Assembly: GCA_023451915.1 (NCBI GenBank)
Contig: JAEXXS010000005.1
Location: 1 to 25,405, forward strand
Direction of reading: 5' to 3'
Length of the DNA: 25,405 bases
Origin: Pseudomonadota bacterium
GTDB taxonomy: Bacteria > Pseudomonadota > Alphaproteobacteria > Rhizobiales > Rhizobiaceae
In this document: positions 1 through 6,484 of the stretch, one piece after another
Layout: each line of letters opens with the position of its first letter
Position numbering within the stretch: the stretch's first letter is position 1
Made by a program: the position numbers and the translations under genes
The notes under the pieces: model-generated
The model's database searches: none
The model's input: only the letters and a program-made list of their open reading frames with translations
What the model was told of the DNA's origin: nothing

Positions 1-7
1 TCATAAA

Positions 8-23
8 TTGACCAGATGATAAA
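8..23. promoter_or_regulatory. Degenerate RutR-like operator candidate
   Basis: The half-site TTGACCA (8-14) is followed after 2 nt by TGATAAA, which matches 5 of 7 bases of TGGTCAA, the second arm of the known RutR consensus TTGACCA-N2-TGGTCAA. A second TTGACC begins 20 bp downstream at 28. It lies about 235 bp before the preT start, so it may serve preT-preA or a gene outside the window. The match is seen in the sequence; the function is inferred and weak. Confidence 0.35.
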
Positions 24-259
24 AAATTTGACCTTCTGAAAAAATCTGTCATCCTACCCATAACCGGAGCAGGCAACAGCAAGATTGCAGCCCGGACATG
101 AGCGGCATTGCGCAAAGGGAACCCGCATGTCGCATAGAGCACCGAGGCGTCTACAGAGACGCACCAGGTCGCTCTGAAGCATTTCTACGCATCGTGATTT
201 CCAAAGGTCGATCCCGATTTTTGGGCCAATACTGTAGATAAAAATGGGAGATGCGATCC

Positions 260-1783
260 ATGAATCCTTCCACGAGGGGATCCGCAGGCAGTTCATCCAT
301 TGATGCAGAAGCGGGCCACACGCCTGACATTCACGGCGCGCGCCTTGCCGCCGGTGAATATGTGCATGTGTTTGACGATCTGCATCCGCCGCTGACGCGG
401 CACGAAGCCATCGTCGAATCCGACCGTTGCTATTTCTGCTATGACGCGCCGTGCATGAATGCCTGTCCGACAGGCATCGACATTCCGCTGTTCATCCGGC
501 AGATCAATGCGGGCAATCCGGTCGGCGCGGCCAAAACCATCCTGAACGAAAACATTCTTGGCGGCATGTGCGCCCGCGTCTGCCCGACCGAAACGCTGTG
601 CGAAGAAGTCTGCGTGCGCGAAACGGCTGAGGGCAAGCCGGTCAAGATCGGCAATCTGCAACGCTATGCCACCGATGTTCTGATGGCGGAAGGCAAGCAG
701 CCTTTCAAGCGCGGACCGGAAACCGGCAAACATATCGCCGTGGTCGGCGCTGGCCCTGCCGGTCTTTCGGCAGCGCACCGTCTCGCCATGAAAGGGCATC
801 AGGTCACGATCTTCGAAGCCCGCCCCAAGGGCGGCGGTCTCAACGAATATGGTATTGCGGCCTACAAGACCGTCGATAATTTCGCCCAGCGCGAGCTGCA
901 ATTCGTGCTGGATATTGGCGGTATAACCGTCGAATACAACCAGACACTCGGCCAGGATATCACCATCGAAGCGCTGAAAGCGGGGCATGATGCGGTGTTC
1001 CTCGGCTTGGGTCTGCCGGGCGTGAACGATCTTGGCCTTGCTGGCGAAGATGCGCCCAATGTGCTCGACGCGGTCGATTACATCGCCAATCTGCGTCAGG
1101 CCAAGGACCTTTCCGCCCTCCCCGTCGGTCGCAATGTGGTCGTCATCGGCGGCGGCATGACGGCGATCGACGTCGCCATTCAGACCAAGAAGCTTGGCGC
1201 GGAAAATGTCACCGTCGTCTATCGGCGCGGTCAGGAAAGCATGAATGCCAGCGCCTATGAACAGGAACTGGCGCAGATCCACGGCGTCGTGATCCGGCAC
1301 TGGCTGCAACCCCATGCGCTGGAACGCAGCGGCGACGGCACAGTCCATGCCGTGACCTTTGAATATACCGGCAATCAGGACGGCAAACTTGCCGGCATGG
1401 GAGAATATCTGACGCTTGAAGCCGATCAGGTTTTCAAGGCCATCGGCCAGACATTCGATCCAGAACCGCTGCGCGGCTCCGGCATCGGCATGGCCAAGGG
1501 CCGGATCAGCGCGGATGCAGAAGGTCGCACGACGGTTGAAGGCATCTGGGCGGGCGGCGACTGCGTTGCAGGCGGCAAGGACCTGACGGTTGCATCGGTT
1601 GAGGCGGGCAAGGTTGCCGCCGAATCGATCCATGCCACGCTGACGCGGCGTCCGCAGGCCGTGGAAGGCTTTGCAGAGGCTGTCCTTTCCGGCGGCGCGC
1701 ACCACACGACTGCATCCCAGCGGGACAGAAACGTTCCGTCCGATCATTGGGCAACGACCCAGCTTGGCAACGAGCAAGGCTGA
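260..1783 (+). CDS. preT: NAD(P)H-dependent dihydropyrimidine dehydrogenase, PreT (flavin/FeS) subunit
   Basis: This is the electron-input subunit of bacterial dihydropyrimidine dehydrogenase. It passes electrons from NAD(P)H through FAD and Fe-S clusters to PreA, which reduces uracil and thymine. The N-terminus holds cysteines at about 57, 60, 65 and 69 and at 104, 108, 114 and 118, typical of the glutamate-synthase-small-subunit-like Fe-S domain. A Rossmann GAGPAG motif at about 163-168 binds FAD, and GGGMTA at about 297-302 marks the nucleotide-binding insert. A C-terminal AGGDC motif at about 431 completes the FAD fold. The ATG at 260 is chosen (507 aa) because GGGAG at 246-250 sits 9 nt upstream; the in-frame ATG at 251 is too close. 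preA follows 13 nt after the stop, so the two are surely cotranscribed. Glutamate-synthase small-chain-like proteins look similar, but the preA partner settles the role. Confidence 0.93.
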   Translation: MNPSTRGSAGSSSIDAEAGHTPDIHGARLAAGEYVHVFDDLHPPLTRHEAIVESDRCYFCYDAPCMNACPTGIDIPLFIRQINAGNPVGAAKTILNENILGGMCARVCPTETLCEEVCVRETAEGKPVKIGNLQRYATDVLMAEGKQPFKRGPETGKHIAVVGAGPAGLSAAHRLAMKGHQVTIFEARPKGGGLNEYGIAAYKTVDNFAQRELQFVLDIGGITVEYNQTLGQDITIEALKAGHDAVFLGLGLPGVNDLGLAGEDAPNVLDAVDYIANLRQAKDLSALPVGRNVVVIGGGMTAIDVAIQTKKLGAENVTVVYRRGQESMNASAYEQELAQIHGVVIRHWLQPHALERSGDGTVHAVTFEYTGNQDGKLAGMGEYLTLEADQVFKAIGQTFDPEPLRGSGIGMAKGRISADAEGRTTVEGIWAGGDCVAGGKDLTVASVEAGKVAAESIHATLTRRPQAVEGFAEAVLSGGAHHTTASQRDRNVPSDHWATTQLGNEQG

Positions 1784-1796
1784 GGAGGTTCAAGTC

Positions 1797-3107
1797 ATGG
1801 CTGATCTTTCAACGAATTTTCTCGGCATCAAATCACCCAATCCTTTCTGGCTGGCTTCGGCCCCACCGACCGACAAGGCTTATAATGTCGAGCGCGCTTT
1901 CAAGGCGGGCTGGGGCGGCGTCGTGTGGAAGACGCTGGGTGCGGAAGGCCCGCCGGTCGTCAATGTCAACGGCCCGCGCTATGGCGCGATCCATGGCGCA
2001 GACCGGCGGCTTCTCGGGCTCAACAATATCGAGCTGATCACTGACCGTCCGCTGGAGGTCAATCTGCGCGAGATGAAAGAGGTGAAGATGCGCTGGCCTG
2101 ACCGCGCGCTGATCGCCTCGATCATGGTGCCTTGCGAGGAGGAAGCCTGGAAGGCGATCCTGCCTCTGGTCGAGGAAACCGGCGCGGACGGCATCGAGCT
2201 GAACTTCGGCTGCCCGCATGGCATGAGCGAACGCGGCATGGGTGCGGCGGTCGGCCAGGTGCCGGAATATGTCGCCATGGTCGTCAAATGGTGCAAGCAA
2301 TATAGCCGCATGCCGGTAATCACCAAGCTGACGCCCAATATCACCGATATTCGCAAGCCGGCGCGCGGCGCTCATGCAGCGGGCACGGACGCCGTATCGC
2401 TGATCAACACGATCAACTCCATCGTCTCGGTCGATCTCGACCGCATGTCGCCGGTGCCCTCCATTGATGGGCGCGGCAGCCATGGCGGCTATTGCGGCCC
2501 GGCGGTGAAGCCCATCGCGCTCAACATGGTGGCGGAAATCGCCCGCGATCCCGAAACCCACGGCCTGCCGATTTCAGGCATTGGCGGCATCACGACATGG
2601 CGCGATGCGGCAGAGTTCATCGCGCTCGGCTGCGGCACGGTGCAGGTCTGCACCGCGGCCATGACCTATGGGTTCAAGGTCGTGGAAGAAATGATCGACG
2701 GCCTGTCGGACTGGATGGATTCGAAGGGCTATGCAACGCTCGACGACTTCCGCGGCATGGCTGTGCCGCAGGTTTCAGACTGGCAGTATCTGAACCTGAA
2801 CTATGTCACCAAGGCGCGTATCGATCAGGATTTGTGCATCAAATGCGGGCGCTGTCACATTGCCTGCGAGGACACTTCGCATCAGGCGATCACCAATCTC
2901 GTCAATGGCGCACGTCATTTCGAGGTGATCGACGAGGAATGCGTCGGCTGCAATCTCTGCGTCAATGTCTGCCCGGTCGAGAACTGCATCACCATGGAGC
3001 AGATCGGCGGCGTCGATCCACGCACCAAGGCGCCGATTGCGCCGGAATATGCCAACTGGACCACGCATCCAAACAACCCGATGGCTGTGACGGAAGCGGC
3101 AGAATAG
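1797..3107 (+). CDS. preA: Dihydropyrimidine dehydrogenase, PreA (FMN/2x[4Fe-4S]) subunit
   Basis: This is the catalytic subunit that reduces uracil or thymine to the 5,6-dihydro form, the first step of reductive pyrimidine catabolism in the cytoplasm. Residues about 1-320 form a dihydroorotate-dehydrogenase-like TIM barrel, with the substrate-loop region GCPHGMSERGMG near 138-149 and KLTPN near 177. The C-terminus carries two ferredoxin-type clusters, with cysteines 347, 350, 353, 357 and 382, 385, 388, 392. The ATG at 1797 (436 aa) is chosen because GGAGG at 1784-1788 lies 8 nt upstream and translation then begins MADLSTNF; longer in-frame extensions lie inside preT. The position that aligns by eye with the catalytic loop cysteine of mammalian enzymes is Val152. 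From memory, E. coli PreA also has valine there, so this looks like a family trait rather than damage. Confidence 0.95.
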   Translation: MADLSTNFLGIKSPNPFWLASAPPTDKAYNVERAFKAGWGGVVWKTLGAEGPPVVNVNGPRYGAIHGADRRLLGLNNIELITDRPLEVNLREMKEVKMRWPDRALIASIMVPCEEEAWKAILPLVEETGADGIELNFGCPHGMSERGMGAAVGQVPEYVAMVVKWCKQYSRMPVITKLTPNITDIRKPARGAHAAGTDAVSLINTINSIVSVDLDRMSPVPSIDGRGSHGGYCGPAVKPIALNMVAEIARDPETHGLPISGIGGITTWRDAAEFIALGCGTVQVCTAAMTYGFKVVEEMIDGLSDWMDSKGYATLDDFRGMAVPQVSDWQYLNLNYVTKARIDQDLCIKCGRCHIACEDTSHQAITNLVNGARHFEVIDEECVGCNLCVNVCPVENCITMEQIGGVDPRTKAPIAPEYANWTTHPNNPMAVTEAAE

Positions 3108-3112
3108 AAACG

Positions 3113-3143
3113 AAAAAGCGCCGGATTTCTTCCGGCGCTTTTT
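3113..3143. terminator. Bidirectional Rho-independent terminator between preA and the AhpD-like gene
   Basis: A perfect 13-bp inverted repeat (AAAAAGCGCCGGA, then TCCGGCGCTTTTT) encloses a 5-nt loop. It has an A tract on one side and a T tract on the other, so it can end both plus-strand preTA transcription and minus-strand transcription from the 3149-3496 gene. Confidence 0.92.
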
Positions 3144-3148
3144 AATAA

Positions 3149-3496
3149 TTAGGCCTGTTCCTGAAACTGATCCCATGCGCGCATCGCGTCGGCGGCATAC
3201 ATCAAAGCCGGGCCGCCGCCCATGTAGACGCACATGCCCATGACTTCCGCTATCTCCTGACGTGTTGCACCCAAATCCTTCAGCGCCTTGATGTGAAAGC
3301 CAATGCAGCCGTCGCAACGCTGGGTCACGCCAATGGCCAGCGCGATAAATTCCTTCGTCTTCTTGTCGATCTCACCATCGGCGCTGGCGCTCTTGGCCAG
3401 CCCGTAAAAGCCCTGCATCGTATCGGGAACCGCCTTGCGCAGCTCTGCCGTATAAGCGGAGATGTCCTTGGTTATATTACGGTAATCCTTCGTCAT
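3149..3496 (-). CDS. Carboxymuconolactone decarboxylase / AhpD-like family protein
   Basis: A 115-aa protein of the carboxymuconolactone decarboxylase fold, alkylhydroperoxidase (AhpD-like) branch. The signature is visible: Glu49, then Cys61-Asp-Gly-Cys64 and His68, matching the E-x11-C-x2-C-x3-H thiol-redox and proton-relay pattern. The family reduces peroxides or related substrates through the vicinal cysteines; the substrate here is unknown. The start is supported by an AGGAAGAG ribosome-binding site just upstream of the ATG at 3494-3496. It is divergent from an ArsR-family regulator with 90 bp between start codons, so that repressor probably controls it. It shares the bidirectional terminator with preA but runs in the opposite direction. 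A role in the pyrimidine pathway is not indicated. Confidence 0.88.
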   Translation of the reverse strand: MTKDYRNITKDISAYTAELRKAVPDTMQGFYGLAKSASADGEIDKKTKEFIALAIGVTQRCDGCIGFHIKALKDLGATRQEIAEVMGMCVYMGGGPALMYAADAMRAWDQFQEQA

Positions 3497-3527
3497 GATC
3501 TCTTCCTCAATTGCGCCTTGCCTAAGG

Positions 3528-3538
3528 CTGATTATCAG
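3528..3538. promoter_or_regulatory. Candidate operator in the divergent AhpD-like/ArsR promoter
   Basis: CTGATTATCAG is a perfect palindrome with one central base. It sits in an AT-rich 90-bp gap between divergent genes, followed by a very AT-rich stretch (3539-3566) that could hold both promoters. Binding by the adjacent ArsR-type protein is inferred from position only. Confidence 0.35.
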
Positions 3539-3586
3539 TTTATATTTATCTCATATCATAGTTTTATGAATTGTAAAGAAGATAAA

Positions 3587-3904
3587 ATGAACCCGAATGA
3601 TCGCATGCGGTACAAGGTGGACGATGTTGCCGGATTTCTCAAAGGTCTGGCGAGCGCGCACCGGCTGTTGATCCTGTGCTCGCTGGCCGATGGCGAAAAA
3701 AACGTCACCACGCTGATCGAGGAGACCGGCCTCGCTCAGACGTCGATGTCGCAGCATCTGGCAAAACTAAAGGAAGAAGGCATCGTGCAGCATAGGCGCG
3801 ATCACCGCGCACTTTATTATTCCATCGCGCATCCGGCGGTGACGGAATTAATGTCGGTTCTTTACGATCATTTCTGCAAGGAAGACGTGGAAAAACGCGC
3901 CTGA
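3587..3904 (+). CDS. ArsR/SmtB-family regulator, BigR/SqrR-like (two-cysteine type)
   Basis: A 105-aa winged-helix repressor. The helix-turn-helix runs through about 40-65 (TTLIEETGLAQTSMSQHLAKL), and the wing follows at VQHRRDHRALYYS. It lacks the CxCxxC-type arsenic/metal box. Instead it has Cys31 in LLILC and Cys97 in DHFCKED. This 66-residue spacing and context match the reactive cysteine pair of the BigR and SqrR persulfide/redox sensors as I recall them. The start at 3587 is preferred because AAGAAG lies just upstream; an in-frame ATG at 3566 would add MNCKEDK. It is divergent from the AhpD-like gene, its likely target. Its 3' end overlaps the 3' end of the convergent Nudix gene by 37 bp. 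The family is sure; the sensing mode is inferred. Confidence 0.85.
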   Translation: MNPNDRMRYKVDDVAGFLKGLASAHRLLILCSLADGEKNVTTLIEETGLAQTSMSQHLAKLKEEGIVQHRRDHRALYYSIAHPAVTELMSVLYDHFCKEDVEKRA

Positions 3905-4275
3905 ATGCTTTGCGACAGCAGGGCCACCGGGCGCGTCAGGTCGCCGGGCGGATTCCACAAGAGTTCCTCGATCTCGCTGGATGCCACCGGCACCTGGTCG
4001 TCTTTCAGGGTCAGATGGAAAAGCTCCGCTTCCACGGTCGCGTCCACCTCATTGGCGGCTGGCGCCGACATCTTCGCCGCATAGCGCAACTGGCTCGCGT
4101 CGATATGGATGCCCAGTTCTTCCTCGATCTCACGGATGAGCGCGATTTCGGGCTGTTCGCCCTGATCGATCTTGCCGCCGGGCTGGAAGAATATGCTGCT
4201 GCCACGCTTGCGCACGAGCAGAAACCGGCCTGCCTCGTCGCGAATGATGGCTGCGGAAATACGAATCGTTTTCAT
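3868..4275 (-). CDS. Nudix hydrolase
   Basis: A 135-aa Nudix-fold pyrophosphohydrolase. The complete Nudix box is visible: Gly34, Glu40, Arg48-Glu49, Glu52-Glu53 and Gly55-Ile56, in the pattern Gx5Ex7REUxEExGU. The family hydrolyses nucleoside diphosphates linked to another moiety, using Mg2+; the substrate cannot be read from sequence. The start codon overlaps the rutR stop codon as ATGA (4272-4275), so translation is coupled to rutR and the two form one transcript. This suggests a job near pyrimidine metabolism, such as clearing a modified or non-canonical pyrimidine nucleotide, but that is inference. The C-terminal coding end overlaps the convergent ArsR gene by 37 bp. Confidence 0.88.
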   Translation of the reverse strand: MKTIRISAAIIRDEAGRFLLVRKRGSSIFFQPGGKIDQGEQPEIALIREIEEELGIHIDASQLRYAAKMSAPAANEVDATVEAELFHLTLKDDQVPVASSEIEELLWNPPGDLTRPVALLSQSIQARFSTSSLQK

Positions 4276-4958
4276 GATGTGGCAGGTTCGTCCCGCGGGC
4301 GAATTCCGTCAAGAATGATGGCGCTGACCGCGGCCGCCGTTTCGTCGTAAAAGCCGGGTTTCTGGGTGCGGTCCTCCAATATTGCGGAAATCTGCACCGA
4401 AAAATCCGAATAATGCTGCGTCACCGCCCAGATCGTGAAGATTAGGTGGTAAGGGTCGACCGGCGCGATGCGCTTTTCCGCAATCCAGCGATGGATGACA
4501 GCGGCCTTTTCATCGACAAGCTGTTTCAGATGCCCTTTCAGGAAATCGGAAATGGCAGGCGCGCCATGCAGAATTTCATTGGCGAAAAGCCGCGAGGCTT
4601 CCGGCTTTTTGGCCGATATTTCCAGCTTCACCGCGATATAGCGGCGCAATTCATCCAGCGGATCGCCCTCCGGGTCGATATTCTCGAAAGGCTCGAGCCA
4701 GGTGGCGAGCGTATCTTCCAGAACGGTCACATAGATGTTCTGCTTGCGCGGAAAATAATAAAGAAGATTGGGCTTCGACATGCCCGCCTTCTCGGCGATC
4801 TGGTCGATGGTCGAGCCGCGAAATCCGTAATTTGAAAACACTTCCAGCGCAGCGTCGAGAATGAGCCGGCGATTGATGCCCTGAATGCGCGTCGCACCTT
4901 CCGTCTTTTCGGGCGCGGTTGGGTCCGAAGACGGGGGCGCGGATGGGGCTGTGGCCAT
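4272..4958 (-). CDS. rutR: TetR-family pyrimidine-utilization regulator, RutR-like
   Basis: A 228-aa TetR-family regulator. The N-terminal helix-turn-helix spans about 35-75, with TIDQIAEKAGMSKPNLLYYF as the recognition region. The C-terminal half resembles E. coli RutR closely, with recognisable blocks such as EASRLFANEILHGAP, LVDEKAAVI, HLIFTIWAVTQHYSDF and ILDGIRPR. RutR in E. coli is a repressor of uracil utilization released by uracil or thymine. Compared with E. coli RutR there is a Pro/Ser/Ala-rich leader of about 20 residues. It is divergent from the pyrimidine catabolic operon. A RutR-type palindrome at 5031-5046 lies about 70 bp before its start, overlapping a TTGACT -35-like element on the minus strand, which suggests autoregulation. 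The downstream Nudix gene is coupled to it. Confidence 0.9.
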   Translation of the reverse strand: MATAPSAPPSSDPTAPEKTEGATRIQGINRRLILDAALEVFSNYGFRGSTIDQIAEKAGMSKPNLLYYFPRKQNIYVTVLEDTLATWLEPFENIDPEGDPLDELRRYIAVKLEISAKKPEASRLFANEILHGAPAISDFLKGHLKQLVDEKAAVIHRWIAEKRIAPVDPYHLIFTIWAVTQHYSDFSVQISAILEDRTQKPGFYDETAAAVSAIILDGIRPRDEPATS

Positions 4959-5030
4959 TTGACACCTTTCGGCAGTGTAGAATTTTTCAAAAGCGCTTGA
5001 CCGTCTTCGAACGCTCTTCTAGCCTGCATT

Positions 5031-5046
5031 TTGACCAACTAGTCAA
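5031..5046. promoter_or_regulatory. RutR operator in the rutR / catabolic operon divergent region
   Basis: TTGACCAACTAGTCAA matches the RutR consensus TTGACCA-N2-TGGTCAA at 13 of 14 defined positions. It lies between rutR and the divergent M20-family gene. Read on the minus strand, its outer TTGACT could be the -35 of the rutR promoter, with CTAGAA about 18 nt downstream as a poor -10. The sequence match is direct; regulation of both sides is inferred. Confidence 0.78.
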
Positions 5047-5177
5047 GTTTTTGCAAATCAGCAAAAATATTGCGGCCAAAGAGCCGGGTCGCGGGAACAT
5101 TATAAGCGGGTGGATACGAGCCAGAACCAGAATTGGCGGGGTATCCAACGCATCCATACAATGAGGAGGTCGAGCGC

Positions 5178-6425
5178 ATGGTGCTCACCAGTAATCTCAG
5201 AGTCAATGGCGACCGCCTGTGGGACAGCCTGATGGATATGGCCAGGATTGGCCCGGGCCTGCGCGGCGGTAATAATCGCCAGACGCTGACCGATGAAGAC
5301 GGTGAAGGCCGCAAGCTTTTCCAGTCCTGGTGCGAAAAGGCCGGTCTTTCGATGACCGTCGACACGATGGGCAACATGTTCTTCCTGCGTCCGGGCGAAG
5401 ACGCCGATGCCGACCCCGTCTATATGGGCAGCCATCTCGACACGCAGCCGACCGGCGGCAAATATGACGGCGTGCTGGGCGTTCTCGGCGGGCTCGAAGT
5501 CATGCGCACGCTCAACGACATGAATATCCGCACCAAGCGCCCCATCGTGGTCACCAACTGGACCAATGAGGAAGGCACCCGTTTTGCGCCCGCCATGCTG
5601 GCATCGGGTGTGTTCGCAGGCGTGCTGGATCAGGATTGGGCCTATGCGCGCACCGACGCCAAGGGCAAGAAATTCGGCGATGAGCTGGAGCGTATCGGCT
5701 GGAAGGGCGACGAGCCTGTCGGCAAGCGCAAAATTCACGCCATGTTCGAATTGCATATCGAACAGGGACCGATCCTAGAAGCGGAAAACAAGGATATCGG
5801 CGTCGTCACCCACGGTCAGGGCCTGTGGTGGCTGCAAGTGACGCTGACCGGCAAGGAAGCGCATACCGGCTCGACCCCGATGAAGATGCGCAAGAATGCC
5901 AGCCTCGGCCTTGGCAAGATGCTGCAACTCGTCAACGAAATCGCCATGGCGCATCAGCCGGATGCGGTTGGCGGCGTCGGCCATATCGATGTGTCGCCCA
6001 ATTCGCGCAATGTCCTGCCGGGGACGGTGGTGTTCACCGTGGATTTCCGCTCGCCCAATCAGGCTGTGCTCGACGGCATGAAGGCGCGTTTTGAAAAGGA
6101 AGCGCCGAAGATTGCCGAGGAACTGGGCATCGGCATCGAGATCGAAGTGGCAGGCCATTTCGATCCCGTCACCTTCGACAAGGGCTGCGTGGAAGCCATC
6201 CGCAATGCCGCCGAACGGCTTGGCTACAGCCATCGCGATCTTGTTTCGGGTGCTGGCCACGATGCCTGCTGGGTCAATCGCGTCGCTCCGACGGCCATGG
6301 TCATGTGCCCCTGCGTCGACGGGTTGAGCCACAATGAAGATGAGGAAATTTCGAAGGACTGGGCGTCGGCTGGGACCGACGTGCTTCTGCATGCCGTATT
6401 GGAGACTGCTGAAATTGTAAGCTGA
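5178..6425 (+). CDS. hyuC: M20-family Zn-dependent hydrolase, likely N-carbamoyl-beta-alanine amidohydrolase (beta-ureidopropionase)
   Basis: A 415-aa M20 metallopeptidase-fold amidohydrolase of the N-carbamoyl-amino-acid / allantoate type. The two-metal ligands are visible: His87 in GSHLD, Asp97 in KYDG, Glu131-Glu132 in TNEEG, His193 in ELHIEQG and His385 in LSHNEDE. The dimerisation/lid domain (about 215-325) contains GKEAHTGSTPM. In this context it should cleave N-carbamoyl-beta-alanine to beta-alanine, CO2 and ammonia, the last step of the reductive pathway. Allantoate or N-carbamoyl-L-amino acid hydrolysis cannot be excluded by sequence alone. The ATG at 5178 has GAGGAGG 8 nt upstream; a 15-codon upstream in-frame extension lacks a comparable site. 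It opens the operon divergent from rutR. Gene naming varies (hyuC, pydC, amaB). Confidence 0.88.
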   Translation: MVLTSNLRVNGDRLWDSLMDMARIGPGLRGGNNRQTLTDEDGEGRKLFQSWCEKAGLSMTVDTMGNMFFLRPGEDADADPVYMGSHLDTQPTGGKYDGVLGVLGGLEVMRTLNDMNIRTKRPIVVTNWTNEEGTRFAPAMLASGVFAGVLDQDWAYARTDAKGKKFGDELERIGWKGDEPVGKRKIHAMFELHIEQGPILEAENKDIGVVTHGQGLWWLQVTLTGKEAHTGSTPMKMRKNASLGLGKMLQLVNEIAMAHQPDAVGGVGHIDVSPNSRNVLPGTVVFTVDFRSPNQAVLDGMKARFEKEAPKIAEELGIGIEIEVAGHFDPVTFDKGCVEAIRNAAERLGYSHRDLVSGAGHDACWVNRVAPTAMVMCPCVDGLSHNEDEEISKDWASAGTDVLLHAVLETAEIVS

Positions 6426-6484
6426 TTTCACTGCCATCCAATACGGCTTCTGTTTCGCAACAAAACCAAAAAGGGGAACGAACA

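Noticed and set aside
147..162. GCGTCT/AGACGC inverted repeat upstream of preT
   Set aside because: Six-bp stem with a 4-nt loop and no T tract; could arise by chance, so not called a terminator or riboswitch.
54..296. 80-codon minus-strand frame at the window start
   Set aside because: Overlaps the preT start, has no ribosome-binding site or recognisable motif, and its cysteine-rich look is not a known zinc pattern.
293..1777. Long minus-strand open frame opposite preT
   Set aside because: Antisense frame produced by GC-biased third positions of preT; no domain motifs, while preT has all its cofactor motifs.
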